Shown: in pieces, positions 38,925-47,784 of the stretch
How positions within the stretch are numbered: the stretch's first letter is position 1
Layout of the letters: each line of letters begins with the position of its first letter
NCBI RefSeq assembly: GCF_023487995.1
Contig: NZ_JAMFKN010000006.1
Coordinates: 62,001 to 126,000, forward strand
Length of the DNA stretch: 64,000 bases
Source of the DNA: Thermohalobaculum sediminis
GTDB lineage: Bacteria > Pseudomonadota > Alphaproteobacteria > Rhodobacterales > Rhodobacteraceae
Reading direction: 5' to 3'
Translations under genes and position numbers: made by a program
The notes under the pieces: model-generated
The model's input: the letters and a program-made list of their open reading frames with translations, nothing else
Database searches by the model: none
What the model was told of the DNA's origin: nothing

Positions 38925-41900
38925 ATGCGACGGATCTTGCGACTTCTTGGCTACCTGATCGGCGCCGCGGCGGTGGCCGCGGCGGCGGCGGTGGTCCTCG
39001 TGGTCTTCATGCCGCGCGAGCAGGTGGCGGCCCTGGTGTCGCGCGAGGTCGAGCGCTCGACCGGGCGGCCGCTGGTGATCGAGGGCGGGCTCGAGGCCTC
39101 GATCTGGCCGGTGCTGGGCGTCGCGACCGGGCCGGTCAGGCTCGGCAACGCCGAGTGGGGGACCGCGCCGGACCTCGTGCGCGCCGAGGCTGTCGAGATC
39201 GGGGTCGAGCTGGTGGCGCTCCTGTCCGGCGACCTGAAGGTGCGGCGCCTGCGGTTGGTCAAGCCCGTGATCGAGCTCGAGATCGCGGCCGATGGGCGGC
39301 GGAACTGGGAGTTCACACCCGCGGGTACGGGGACCGCCGTGCCGGGTGGGGGCGGCACCGGGGCTGCTCGCCAAGCGCCACGCGGCGTCGCGCTACCCGC
39401 CGCCGAGATCGTCGATGGCCGGATCAGCCTGCATGACGCGCGCGACGGCCGCAGCGTCGAGGTCGAGGCGTTGGACCTGAGCGCGGCACTCGAGGCGCTC
39501 GATGAGCCTGTGACGCTGTCGGCCGAGGGCGTCGTGCAGGGCCGTCGCATCGCGCTCGAGGCGCGGCTTGCGACGCCCGCCGACCTGATGGCGGGCCGAG
39601 AGATCACGCTGGAGGCACGGCTGAGCGGCGAGCATGGCGTGGCCAGCTTCGACGGCCACGTGGCGGGGATGGACGCCACGCTGCCGCGCATCGCAGGGAC
39701 ATATGCCCTCGACCTGCCCGACCCCGCAGGGCTGGCCGCGCTCGTAGGCGTGCCCCTCGATCCCGGCTTGGCCGCGCTTGGTCCCGTCGCGGTCGAGGGC
39801 ATGGCCCAGACCGATGCCACTGCGATGCGCGCGACCGCGAAGGGTCGGATGACATGGCGCCAGCGCGCGGTCGCGGTGGACCTTTCCTTAGCCTCCGAGG
39901 ACGTGACGGCATCGGAGCCGTCGGCGGTCGTGACGCTTGTGGCCGAGAGCGAGGGGCTGGGGCGTGTCGTCTATGAAGGGCCGGTCGCGCTGGCGGAGGA
40001 CCGGCCCACGCTCGACGGGCGGTTCGAAGTGGCGCTTGCGGCACCTGCCGCGGCGCTGGCCTGGGCGAGCGGGGGCGCGCCCGAACCCGGCCTCGCGCCG
40101 CTGGGCGCGATGACGGCGGCGGCGCAGGTGAGGCTGGTACCGGCTGGCCTCGAGCTCGATGGCGGCGGGACGGCCGAGTGGCGAGGCCGGTCGGTCCGGC
40201 TCGATGTCGCGGCCGAGGGCGGCGCGGACTGGCGCGAGGGCGGGCCGCTCACGCTGCAGCTTGCCGCGCAGGCGCCGGGCCTGCTCGAGGCGAGCGCCGA
40301 GGGGCGCGCGCGGCTGGGCGCGACAGCGGGCTTCACTGGCCCGGTCAGCGCGAGCACGCCCGACCTGCGCGGCCTGATCGCCTGGGCGAGCGGTACCGCG
40401 CCCGAGACCCCGCCGGGCACGATGGGCCCGGCGCGGCTGGCGGGGCGGGTCGAGATCGGGCCCGACCGCGTCGCGGTGAGCGAACTCGACGCCGCGCTCG
40501 ACGGGACCGAGGCGCGCGGAAGCGCCGAGATCGCGCTGGCGACGACGCCGCCGCGGCTGACGGCGTCGCTGACCGCGGGAGATCTCGACCTCACGCCCGT
40601 CCTTGGCGGCCCGGGCGAGGGTGCAGGCGGGGCCGGGAGCGGCAGTGGCGGCACGTCCGTCGGGGGCTGGAGCAGCGAGCCGTTCGATCTCTCGGGGCTC
40701 GGGGCGCTCGATGCCGAGGTCACGGTCGATGCCGCCTCGATCCGCGCCGGCGATCTGCGCACGGGGCGCGCGCAGCTCCAGGCGACGCTATCGGGCGGGC
40801 GTCTCGACCTCGAGATCCGTCGGCTTGACCTCTATGGCGGTCAGGTCGCGGGTCGGGTCGACCTTGGCGGGCGCGAGACGGCGCGGCTTGCGACCGATCT
40901 CGACATCGCGTCGGTCGAGCTTCATCCGCTCCTGACCGCGCTGGGCGTCTCCGACCGGCTGGAGGGGCGCGGCGCGCTGCGCCTGCGGCTCGACGGACAG
41001 GGCCGCTCGATGGCCGAGTTGATGCGCAGCCTGAGTGGGGACGGGGCGCTGGACCTGCAGGATGGCGCGGTTCTGGGCGTCAACCTCGCGGCGATCGCGC
41101 AGAACCTGACCGGGCGCACGACGGCCGAGCGGACGGACTTCTCGTCGGTCACCGGAAGCTTCGCGATCGAGAAGGGCGTGCTGAGGAACAGCGATTTCGC
41201 CTTTCTCGGCCCGCTGCTGCGCGTGACCGGCGTGGGAAGCGTCGATCTCGGCGCGCAGCGGCAGGATTTCACCCTGACGCCGCGGGCGGTGGCGACGCTC
41301 CTGGGGCAGGGCGGCCCGCTGCAGGCGGCGGGGCTGTCGATCTTCCCCATCCGCATCACCGGAAGCTGGAGCAATCCGCGGATCGCGCCCGACCTCGGCG
41401 CCGCTGTCGGCCGGATCATGCGCTCGCCCGTGGATGCGGCGACCGGGCTGCAGGAGGTGGTCACCGGGGCGGCCAGCCTGCCAGGGGCCGTGATCGGTAC
41501 GCTGACCGGGCGCGGGGCGGAGGCGCCGACCGAGGGCGGGAGTAGCGCGACCGGGCCGATTGGCGGGCTTCTGGGGACCTTGACGGGGCGTGGCGGGACG
41601 ACAACCCCCGCACCGGATGCGGGGACGACCACGGGCGCCGGCGGCGAGGCGTCGGCGCCGCCCGCGCCGCGCGATCCGGTCTCGGGCCTTTTGGGTGGGC
41701 TCCTGGGCACGCTCGACCCCTCGCGCCGCAATGCGCCGGCCGATGCGACCCCCGCGCCTGCGCCCGCGGACCCTTCGGTCGAGGCGCGCGCCGTGCCCGA
41801 GGCGGTGCCCGAGCCCCAGCCCGAACCTGCGCCGGTTGCGGAGGACGGGCAGGGCGGCGCCCTCGCGCCCGGCGCCGCGCCAATGTCGGCACCGCGCCGA

Positions 41901-42089
41901 ACGGCCGGAGCGGCCAAGCCACCCGCGCCGCTGCCGGACGCGCCCGCGGCGGATGGCACGGTCGAACGCATGCCGCCGCCCACCGAGCCCGCGCCGTCGC
42001 CCGACGCCGGGCAACCCGCCCGCCCGCGCATCGAGGAAGAGGCCGTGCGCACCCTCGACAACCTGCTCCGAAGCCTCGGCAAGAACTGA
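38925..42089 (+). CDS. asmA: AsmA-family outer-membrane-linked protein
   Basis: A 1054-residue protein with an N-terminal membrane anchor (LLGYLIGAAAVAAAAAVVLV) and the AsmA start PREQVAALVSREVERSTGR. A long beta-rich region with repeated short strands follows, then the conserved C-terminal AsmA part (GDGALDLQDGAVLGVNLAAI, VLRNSDFAFLGP, PIRITGSW). AsmA/TamB-like proteins span the periplasm and carry phospholipid toward the outer membrane. The last 200 residues are Pro/Ala/Gly-rich low complexity, beyond the usual domain. ATG 38925 begins directly at the anchor. Confidence 0.85.
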   Translation: MRRILRLLGYLIGAAAVAAAAAVVLVVFMPREQVAALVSREVERSTGRPLVIEGGLEASIWPVLGVATGPVRLGNAEWGTAPDLVRAEAVEIGVELVALLSGDLKVRRLRLVKPVIELEIAADGRRNWEFTPAGTGTAVPGGGGTGAARQAPRGVALPAAEIVDGRISLHDARDGRSVEVEALDLSAALEALDEPVTLSAEGVVQGRRIALEARLATPADLMAGREITLEARLSGEHGVASFDGHVAGMDATLPRIAGTYALDLPDPAGLAALVGVPLDPGLAALGPVAVEGMAQTDATAMRATAKGRMTWRQRAVAVDLSLASEDVTASEPSAVVTLVAESEGLGRVVYEGPVALAEDRPTLDGRFEVALAAPAAALAWASGGAPEPGLAPLGAMTAAAQVRLVPAGLELDGGGTAEWRGRSVRLDVAAEGGADWREGGPLTLQLAAQAPGLLEASAEGRARLGATAGFTGPVSASTPDLRGLIAWASGTAPETPPGTMGPARLAGRVEIGPDRVAVSELDAALDGTEARGSAEIALATTPPRLTASLTAGDLDLTPVLGGPGEGAGGAGSGSGGTSVGGWSSEPFDLSGLGALDAEVTVDAASIRAGDLRTGRAQLQATLSGGRLDLEIRRLDLYGGQVAGRVDLGGRETARLATDLDIASVELHPLLTALGVSDRLEGRGALRLRLDGQGRSMAELMRSLSGDGALDLQDGAVLGVNLAAIAQNLTGRTTAERTDFSSVTGSFAIEKGVLRNSDFAFLGPLLRVTGVGSVDLGAQRQDFTLTPRAVATLLGQGGPLQAAGLSIFPIRITGSWSNPRIAPDLGAAVGRIMRSPVDAATGLQEVVTGAASLPGAVIGTLTGRGAEAPTEGGSSATGPIGGLLGTLTGRGGTTTPAPDAGTTTGAGGEASAPPAPRDPVSGLLGGLLGTLDPSRRNAPADATPAPAPADPSVEARAVPEAVPEPQPEPAPVAEDGQGGALAPGAAPMSAPRRTAGAAKPPAPLPDAPAADGTVERMPPPTEPAPSPDAGQPARPRIEEEAVRTLDNLLRSLGKN

Positions 42090-42213
42090 CGCGCTGCCCG
42101 GCGCGCGCAGCCGCAACGCGCCGGCAACCCGATCGCGGCGCCTTACTCTGGTCCGATTTCCGGTATACCCGGCTGACGAGACTCCGGGCCCGTTTCCCAG
42201 GCGAGAAGGCTGC

Positions 42214-43191
42214 ATGAAACTTGTCGTGCAAATCCCCGCGCTGAACGAGGAAGACACGCTGGGCCGGACAATCCGCGCGATCCCGCGGCAGGTCGAGGGC
42301 TTCGACGCGGTCGAGGTGCTGGTGATTGACGATGGTTCGACCGACGCGACGGTCGATGTGGCCCGTGCGGCGGGGGCTGATCACGTGCTGCGGCTGGGCT
42401 GCAACATGGGGCTCGCGCGCGCCTTCGCGGCGGGGATCGAGCGCGCGCTCGCGCTCGGCGCCGATGTGATCGTCAACACCGATGCCGACAACCAATATTG
42501 CGCCGACGATATCCCCGCGCTGGTGCAGCCGATCCTGGCGCGCGAAGCCGAGATCGTCGTCGGCGCCCGTCCGATCCTCGAGATCGAGAGCTTCTCGCCG
42601 GTCAAGAAGGCGTTGCAGGCGCTGGGAAGCTGGGTGGTGCGGCGCGCGAGTGGCACCGCGATCCCCGACGCGCCGAGCGGGTTTCGCGCCTATTCGCGCC
42701 ATGCCGCGGCGCGGGTCTGCGTGATCAACACCTACACCTACACGCTCGAGACCATCATCCAGGCCGGCCGCAAGCGCTACCGGATCACCTCGGTGCCGGT
42801 GCGCGTGAACCCGGTGACGCGGCCCTCGCGGCTGTTCCGCAGCATCGGGGGCTACACCCTGCGATCGGCGGTGACGATCCTGCGGATCTTCGTGGTCTAT
42901 GCGCCCCTGCGCTTCTTCACGGCATTGGCGGCGCTGGTGGTATTGCCGGGGCTTGTTGGCGTCGCGCGGTTCCTGTGGCTCTTCGCCATGGATGGCGGCG
43001 GGGCCCACATCCAGTCGCTGGTCCTGTCGGGCGCGCTACTGGCGATGGCGAGCATCCTGTTCGCGGTGGGCATCCTCGCCGACCTGATCGCGGTCAACCG
43101 CACGCTGCTCGAGGATATCCGGGCGCGGGACCTGCTGCGCGAGCCGGTCCAACCGGCGGCGCAGGGCCCGCAGGTCGCAGGCGCCTCGTGA
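42214..43191 (+). CDS. Polyprenyl-phosphate glycosyltransferase-like (GT2, GtrB/DPM1 type)
   Basis: A 325-residue membrane-attached glycosyltransferase. The GT2 catalytic domain occupies about residues 1-230, with IPALNEEDTLG, the UDP-sugar-binding VLVIDDGSTD, the metal-binding NTDADNQYC and the acceptor-site segment PSGFRAYSR. Two membrane segments follow (FFTALAALVVLPGLVGVA and MASILFAVGILADLI). Such enzymes put a sugar on undecaprenyl phosphate on the cytoplasmic face. The next gene encodes a GT39-like membrane transferase, a likely partner. Confidence 0.88.
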   Translation: MKLVVQIPALNEEDTLGRTIRAIPRQVEGFDAVEVLVIDDGSTDATVDVARAAGADHVLRLGCNMGLARAFAAGIERALALGADVIVNTDADNQYCADDIPALVQPILAREAEIVVGARPILEIESFSPVKKALQALGSWVVRRASGTAIPDAPSGFRAYSRHAAARVCVINTYTYTLETIIQAGRKRYRITSVPVRVNPVTRPSRLFRSIGGYTLRSAVTILRIFVVYAPLRFFTALAALVVLPGLVGVARFLWLFAMDGGGAHIQSLVLSGALLAMASILFAVGILADLIAVNRTLLEDIRARDLLREPVQPAAQGPQVAGAS

Positions 43192-43234
43192 TCCGGCCCG
43201 CGGCACCGGGCGGCCACGGCGCAGGGGGCGGCCG

Positions 43235-44956
43235 GTGAGCATCGCGGCCGCAGGCAACTCGGCCCCCGTGCGGCGGGCGCTCGTGAGCCCGGGCCTAGCG
43301 CGCGCGATCCTCGCGGTCGTGATCCTCGCCGGTCTTGGCGCGCAGCTTCATCTCGCCTTCGTGCACGAGATCAACTGGGACGAGTTCCTGCACCTGTCGA
43401 TCGTGCACGAAGCGGCGCGGGGCGAGCTTGACAGGGCGCTCCAGACCGCCTTCGCCCACGCCTTCGGCTGGGTGCGATGGGTCGCGGATGGTGAGATCGA
43501 CCAGATCGTGGCGGCGCGGCTGGCGATGTTCGGGCTGATGCTGGGGACGGTGGCCTGCGTCCTTGCCATCGGGCGGCACCTGCTTGGCCTCGACGCGGCG
43601 CTGCTTGCGGCGGCGGCCTATGTTTCGTTCTCGTTCGTCGTCGAGCATGCCAGCAGTTTCCGCACCGATCCGCTCGCGGCGTTCCTGCTGATGGCGGCGC
43701 TGTGGCTGGTCATCACGCGCCCGCCCGATGTCCTGCGGACCTGCATCGCTGCGACGGCGATCGGGCTTGCGGGGCTCGCGACCATCAAGTCGGCGCTCTA
43801 CGTGCCCAGCATCGCGGCGGTGCTGCTGATCGGCGTTGCCTGCGCCGGGAACCGCCGCGCGGCGTTGCTGCATGCGCTGGGGCTGGGCGCGCTGGCGGGG
43901 TTCGTCTTCTTCGCCGGCCTTGCGCTGCACAAGCTGAGCCTCGCGGGCACCGAGCCGACGATCGGTGGGATCGGCGGCGCGGCCTCCAAGACCCTCGGCG
44001 AGCGCGACTTCGCCAACGCGATCTCGGCGTTCGTCCACGCCGTCCGGCGCAACCCGGTGTTCTGGCTCCTGATCGCGGCGGGGCTGGGTGCGGCGGCGGC
44101 CTGCGTCGTGCGGTCCCGGGGCGCTGCGCGGGCGCGCTGGGCGGTCGTCCTGGCCTGCGGCGCCATGCTGGGCAGCCTGCTCGTCTACGCCCACAGCTTC
44201 CCATATTTCTACCCGTTCATGCTGGCGCCGGCGGTCGTGCTCGCCGGCGCCGCGCCGATGCTCATGCCCGCGCGCGTGCGCCCGATGGTGGCGGCCTTCG
44301 CGGGCATCGGGCTCGCGCTCTCGCTCGTCTCGGGTTACCGCGTCGCGCTGGGGCAGGACACGCAGGCCCAGCGGCAGACGCTCGAGGTGGTGCACCGGAT
44401 GTTCCCCGAGCCCACGCCCTATATCGACCGTTGCTCGATGGTCTCGTCCTACCCCAAGACGGGCTTCTTCATGAGCGCCTGGGGAATGTGGGGCTATTAC
44501 CGGCAGGGCGTGCCGGTGATGCGGGGCATCCTCGAGCGCGACCAGCCGAAGTTCCTCCTGGCCAATCGCCGGATGCTCGAACTTGACGATCTCGGGCCTG
44601 AAGAGCACGGCCCCGCGGCGTTCGGCCTGTTCCGCGAGGACATCGAGACGCTGCGCGCCAACTTCATCCGCCACTGGGGCGCCATATATGTCGCGGGAAA
44701 GCGCGTGGAGCTGGCGGGCGGCGGCGGCGAGGCGGCCTTCGAGATCGTGATCGAGGGGCGCTACACGCTCGAGAGCCCGGGCCCGGTGACGATCGACGGC
44801 GTTCCCGTCGCGCCGGGCGAGAGTGTCCTCCTCGCCCGCGGGCAGCACCGGATGGCCGCGCCCGGTGAGAGCATGACCGCGACGCTGCGCTGGGGCGAGA
44901 GCATCTACCGGCCCGACGAACCCGCGCCCCGGACGCCGCTTTTCACCGGCTTCTGA
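43235..44956 (+). CDS. Multi-pass membrane glycosyltransferase-like protein (GT39/ArnT-like)
   Basis: A 573-residue protein with about ten membrane segments in its first 370 residues and a C-terminal periplasmic domain of about 170 residues. The first loop has HEINWDEFLHL, the Asp-Glu motif seen in GT-C transferases that use polyprenyl-phosphate sugars. GTG 43235 is the start, 44 bases after the GT2 gene and preceded by CAGGGGGC, so the pair is probably one operon: GT2 charges a lipid carrier, this enzyme transfers the sugar. Substrate and acceptor are unknown, and the assignment to GT39 is by general outline. Confidence 0.7.
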   Translation: MSIAAAGNSAPVRRALVSPGLARAILAVVILAGLGAQLHLAFVHEINWDEFLHLSIVHEAARGELDRALQTAFAHAFGWVRWVADGEIDQIVAARLAMFGLMLGTVACVLAIGRHLLGLDAALLAAAAYVSFSFVVEHASSFRTDPLAAFLLMAALWLVITRPPDVLRTCIAATAIGLAGLATIKSALYVPSIAAVLLIGVACAGNRRAALLHALGLGALAGFVFFAGLALHKLSLAGTEPTIGGIGGAASKTLGERDFANAISAFVHAVRRNPVFWLLIAAGLGAAAACVVRSRGAARARWAVVLACGAMLGSLLVYAHSFPYFYPFMLAPAVVLAGAAPMLMPARVRPMVAAFAGIGLALSLVSGYRVALGQDTQAQRQTLEVVHRMFPEPTPYIDRCSMVSSYPKTGFFMSAWGMWGYYRQGVPVMRGILERDQPKFLLANRRMLELDDLGPEEHGPAAFGLFREDIETLRANFIRHWGAIYVAGKRVELAGGGGEAAFEIVIEGRYTLESPGPVTIDGVPVAPGESVLLARGQHRMAAPGESMTATLRWGESIYRPDEPAPRTPLFTGF

Positions 44957-45175
44957 GTTAGGCGCACCCGTCGGGTCGGGCGGTGGCGCGCTCGCGCCCG
45001 GGGGGCCGGATCGCGGCGACACGCCGATCCGCAGCGCTGCGGCGCGGCCCGCAACGCCGGGCATCGGGTGGCGTTGAAAGGGCGTGGGGAACGCGACCCG
45101 ATCGGTGCCGGCGAGAGGCGTCGCCGCGGCCTCGCGCCCGTTCCCCCGCCCGTCCAGAAGGCGCAGAGGTGCATC

Positions 45176-45458
45176 TTGTTCACAAAGCGCATTCCGCTCT
45201 TCAGCCTTCTCGGCTTCAGCGTGGCGATCGACCTCTGGTGGATCGTGCTCGCGGTACTGGTGACCTGGAGCCTTGCCGCCGGGCTCTTTCCGGCGCTCTA
45301 CCCGGGCCTCGGGGCTGCGGCATACTGGGGGACGCGGCAGGGCTTGGCGTGCCGGCACTGGGCGTGCTGGCCTATCTCGGCGGGCTCAACATCCTGCTGG
45401 CCGTCTTCAACATGGTGCCTGCCTTGCCGCTCGACGGGGGCCGGGTGCTCCGCCCAGC
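45176..45458 (+). pseudogene. Site-2 protease (M50) gene with internal deletion and lost 3' end
   Basis: From a TTG at 45176 the frame reads FTKRIPLFSLLGFSVAIDLWWI and WSLAAGLFPALYPGL, the start of M50 site-2 proteases. The catalytic HExxH region should follow but is missing; in another frame the sequence resumes with LGVLAYLGGLNILLAVFN and PALPLDGGRVLR, the second metal-binding region. The rest (CBS domains in full-length relatives) is absent; similarity stops near 45458, where IS6-like sequence begins. A deletion plus an insertion explain what is seen. The residue runs given are trimmed to the informative parts. Confidence 0.75.
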
Positions 45459-45650
45459 ACTGTCAGAAACTTCCGGCTTGAGCCAGTCGGGGCGGGTTCG
45501 TAGCGTCGCGGGATGAGCAAATCGAACCCGTTCATGGGCTTCCAAAGCAGCCCAGAGATCATCCGCCTGGCAGTGATCCTGCACAGGATATGGGTGGACG
45601 GGACCGAGTTCCGTGGCAGCCGCGACGAGGTCGAAGGCCGCGCCGCCTGA
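45459..45650 (+). pseudogene. IS6-family transposase fragment
   Basis: An ATG at 45513 starts MSKSNPFMGFQSSPEIIRLA, the N-terminus of IS6-family transposases (compare NPFKGFxSSPEII), but the similarity is lost after about 21 codons and the frame ends at 45650. The preceding 50 bases (from about 45459, CACTGTCAGAAACTTCCGG) sit where the left end of the element should be and abut the broken protease gene. No convincing right end was found. Moderate confidence because the match is short. Confidence 0.5.
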
Positions 45651-46159
45651 TCCGGAAGTCGCAAGCAAGGAGACAGGACGAGACCCAAAACGGATCCGCA
45701 ACGGCGGAAATGTCCGGCAGGACGCAGGGCACGGCGACATCGTCGAACCAGTTGTCGCGTCCGTCAGCCAGACGGAAAGCACGGAACTTCTGAGATTGAT
45801 GCGCCTACCCTTTCTGGCCCCAACTTGTGGCGGCCCCCGATCTCGATGGGTGCGCCGACCACGGAGCGAAGAATGAAGCCTGCCTGCCCGCAGATCCGCC
45901 CGAGCGAAGACGCCGCCTGAAGGACTTCACAATCACAACCCGATTAGCGAAGACGAGTTCGCATTCGTCCGACACCGCCCGCATGGACATTTCCACGACG
46001 TGGACGACCGCGGCGGCCACCAGCTTGCGGGCCATGATCTCGCCAATTACGAGCACCAGAGCCTCGGTTTGCTACCGGCGCGGGATGCGCTTCCGATGGG
46101 GCCCGACGGCGATGTCGTCGGCTCTGGCGCCGCCGGCGCCATTAGAACACGGTCTGGCT
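45651..46159. other. Decayed region without a supported gene
   Basis: 509 bases between the IS6-like remnant and the integrase fragment. Several short open frames exist on both strands but none has recognisable family sequence or a ribosome-binding site. Composition is less GC-rich than the flanks, fitting leftover mobile-element DNA. Confidence 0.5.
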
Positions 46160-46306
46160 TCATTCGGCGCCAGGATGGAGGCCACCGGCGCCCGAAGCGC
46201 AAGCCACGGCATCGGCCTTCCCGTCGAAGCTCCGCGCCATCGGGACGCGTCTCTTGCGGCGCATTTGAGCCCGCCACTTGGTTCCACGTTTTCTGATACT
46301 CGCCAT
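46160..46306 (-). pseudogene. N-terminal fragment of a phage-type integrase
   Basis: From ATG 46306 the minus strand reads MASIRKRGTKWRAQMRRKRR followed by ARSFDGKADAVA, the N-terminal arm-binding part of tyrosine recombinases (compare MASIRKRGxKWxAQVRR and KADAxAWA). The frame is lost after about 48 codons and no core-binding or catalytic domain follows. It lies 103 bases from the 3' end of tRNA-Val and points away from it, the usual position for the integrase of an element inserted at a tRNA. Confidence 0.65.
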
Positions 46307-46408
46307 CACGTGGTCCTTTGTCGTGTGACACAGGTGTGACGGCATCGAGAGACAGGACGTGTGGACGCCCGATGGGAGTCCTAACTCATTGTCTGGATTT
46401 GAGAAATA

Positions 46409-46483
46409 TGGTGGGCGCGGCTGGGATTGAACCAGCGACCCCTACGATGTCAACGTAGTGCTCTCCCACTGAGCTACGCGCCC
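46409..46483 (-). tRNA. tRNA-Val (anticodon GAC)
   Basis: The minus strand folds as a complete tRNA: 7-bp acceptor stem GGGCGCG/CGCGCCC, D arm with GCTC/GAGC, anticodon arm CTACG-TTGACAT-CGTAG giving anticodon GAC, five-base variable loop and T arm GCTGG-TTCAATC-CCAGC, discriminator A. The CCA end is encoded (46409-46411). It is 72 nt plus CCA. A strong promoter precedes it and an integrase fragment lies beyond its 3' end. Confidence 0.96.
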
Positions 46484-46503
46484 TGAGCATCGGGGTGGGA
46501 AGG

Positions 46504-46532
46504 CGTATAATCCGCGTCGGGGCGGCGTGCAA
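46504..46532 (-). promoter_or_regulatory. Promoter of tRNA-Val
   Basis: On the minus strand TTGCAC (46527-46532) and TATACG (46504-46509) are separated by exactly 17 bases and lie about 20 bases before the tRNA 5' end. Confidence 0.7.
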
Positions 46533-46593
46533 CCCCCTATCGGCGTGCGCAAAAGGGGATGCGCACGCGGCCCCGAGCCTCTAGAGTGGCGCC

Positions 46594-47457
46594 ATGAGCG
46601 AGACCGACCCCTTCGTGCTGTCCGAGCCCGCGGCCTTGGCGTCGGGGGCGGTGTTCAGTTCGCCCCATAGCGGCCGCAACTATCCCGAAGAGCTGCTTCG
46701 CCGCTCGCGCCTCGGTATGCCTGGGCTCAGGGCGTCCGAGGACGTGCTGGTCGACGAGCTGTTCGGCGACGCGCCGCGGTTCGGGGCCCCGCTGTTGCGG
46801 GCGACGGCGCCGCGCGCATGGCTCGACCTCAACCGCGCGCCGGCCGAGTTCGATCCGGCGCTGATCGAGGGGATCCGGCCGCAGGGGCTGAACCAGCGGG
46901 TCGCCGCGGGCCTCGGCGTCGTGCCCCGCGTCGTCTCGGAGGGGGCCGAAATCTACCATGGCAAGATCACGCTTGCCGAGGCCGAGGCGCGGGTGGCGCG
47001 CATCCACGTGCCCTATCATCAGCGGCTCGAGGCGCTGCTCGCCCGCGCGCGCGGCCGGTTCGGCGCGGCGGTCCTGTTCGACTGCCATTCGATGCCGACC
47101 GAAGCCCTGCGCGCGGCGCCGCGGGTGCATGGGAGGACGCCCGAGATCGTTCTGGGCGACCGCTTCGGGGCGGCGTCGGGCCGCGCGGTGATGGCGGCGA
47201 CGCAGGCGGCGTTCGAGCGCGCGGGCTTCGTCGTAGCCCGCAACGCGCCCTTCGCGGGTGGCTACATCACGCAGCGCTATGGCCGCCCGGCCCGTGGATT
47301 CCACGCGGTGCAGATCGAGATCGACCGCGGGCTCTATCTCGACCAGGCGAGGCTGGAGCCGCTAGAAGGCTTCGACGCGATCCGCCAGCGGCTCGCCGGC
47401 GTGATCGGCGATCTCGTCCGCATCACGCCCGAACTTGGCGCCGTCGCAGCCGAGTGA
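46594..47457 (+). CDS. N-formylglutamate amidohydrolase family protein
   Basis: A 287-residue metal-dependent amidohydrolase related to HutG2, which releases formate from N-formylglutamate in histidine degradation. Family marks are VFSSPHSGRNYP, LDLNRAP, FDCHSMP (probable metal-binding Asp/His) and the C-terminal YITQRYGRP and QIEIDRGLYLD. No other hut genes are in the window, so the physiological substrate is uncertain; related enzymes act on other N-acyl amino acids. It follows the divergent tRNA and is convergent with the candidate small RNA. Confidence 0.85.
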   Translation: MSETDPFVLSEPAALASGAVFSSPHSGRNYPEELLRRSRLGMPGLRASEDVLVDELFGDAPRFGAPLLRATAPRAWLDLNRAPAEFDPALIEGIRPQGLNQRVAAGLGVVPRVVSEGAEIYHGKITLAEAEARVARIHVPYHQRLEALLARARGRFGAAVLFDCHSMPTEALRAAPRVHGRTPEIVLGDRFGAASGRAVMAATQAAFERAGFVVARNAPFAGGYITQRYGRPARGFHAVQIEIDRGLYLDQARLEPLEGFDAIRQRLAGVIGDLVRITPELGAVAAE

Positions 47458-47518
47458 CCGCCCGGCGCGTCGCCTCCGTGCCACGTGAGGCCGCGCGCCT
47501 TTCCCACTGCATTGAAAC

Positions 47519-47543
47519 AAAAAAAGGCCGGGTTGCCCCGGCC
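47519..47543 (-). terminator. Intrinsic terminator of the candidate small RNA
   Basis: On the minus strand a 7-bp stem GGCCGGG/CCCGGCC (47526-47532 and 47537-47543) with a four-base loop is followed by seven T (complement of the A-run 47519-47525). No minus-strand protein gene ends nearby, so the terminator needs another transcript. Confidence 0.9.
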
Positions 47544-47597
47544 CAAGTCTAAGGGAGGAAACGCCCAGGAAGGGCGGCGGTGCCGAAGCACCGCTGT
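47519..47597 (-). ncRNA. Candidate small RNA with anti-Shine-Dalgarno stretch
   Basis: Read on the minus strand: a TTCG-closed hairpin with 7-bp stem GCGGTGC/GCACCGC (47577-47594), a second hairpin CGCCC/GGGCG (47562-47576), an unpaired stretch UUCCUCCCUU (47551-47560), then the terminator hairpin with seven U. A sigma-70-like promoter lies just upstream, predicting a transcript of about 78 nt starting near 47597. Anti-Shine-Dalgarno CCUCC-type sequences are a feature of alphaproteobacterial regulatory RNAs such as the cuckoo/CcsR families, but this one has no recognised name. No open reading frame of note inside. Confidence 0.7.
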
Positions 47598-47602
47598 CCA
47601 GG

Positions 47603-47631
47603 ATGTTAGGTGTGCGCCGCAACAAAGACAA
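47603..47631 (-). promoter_or_regulatory. Predicted promoter of the candidate small RNA
   Basis: On the minus strand TTGTCT (47626-47631) and TAACAT (47603-47608) are separated by 17 bases. The predicted start point falls directly before the first hairpin of the candidate RNA. Confidence 0.6.
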
Positions 47632-47784
47632 GAGTGCACATGCGAAATAGGGTGATTTCCGGGAAGAATTCGCGGCACCTTCGCTGACTGGGCGGCAGCG
47701 GTGCCACAGGCGCCGAAACTTTGGGCAGGCCGTGCAGCGAACTGCCCCCGGCGCGGGCGGTGGCGAGGCGCGGGCCGGGGCGAC

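Noticed and set aside
45781..45806. Right inverted end of the IS6-like remnant
   Set aside because: A weak similarity to the presumed left end (TCAGAA..TTCCG on the complement) is too short and imperfect to support an element boundary.
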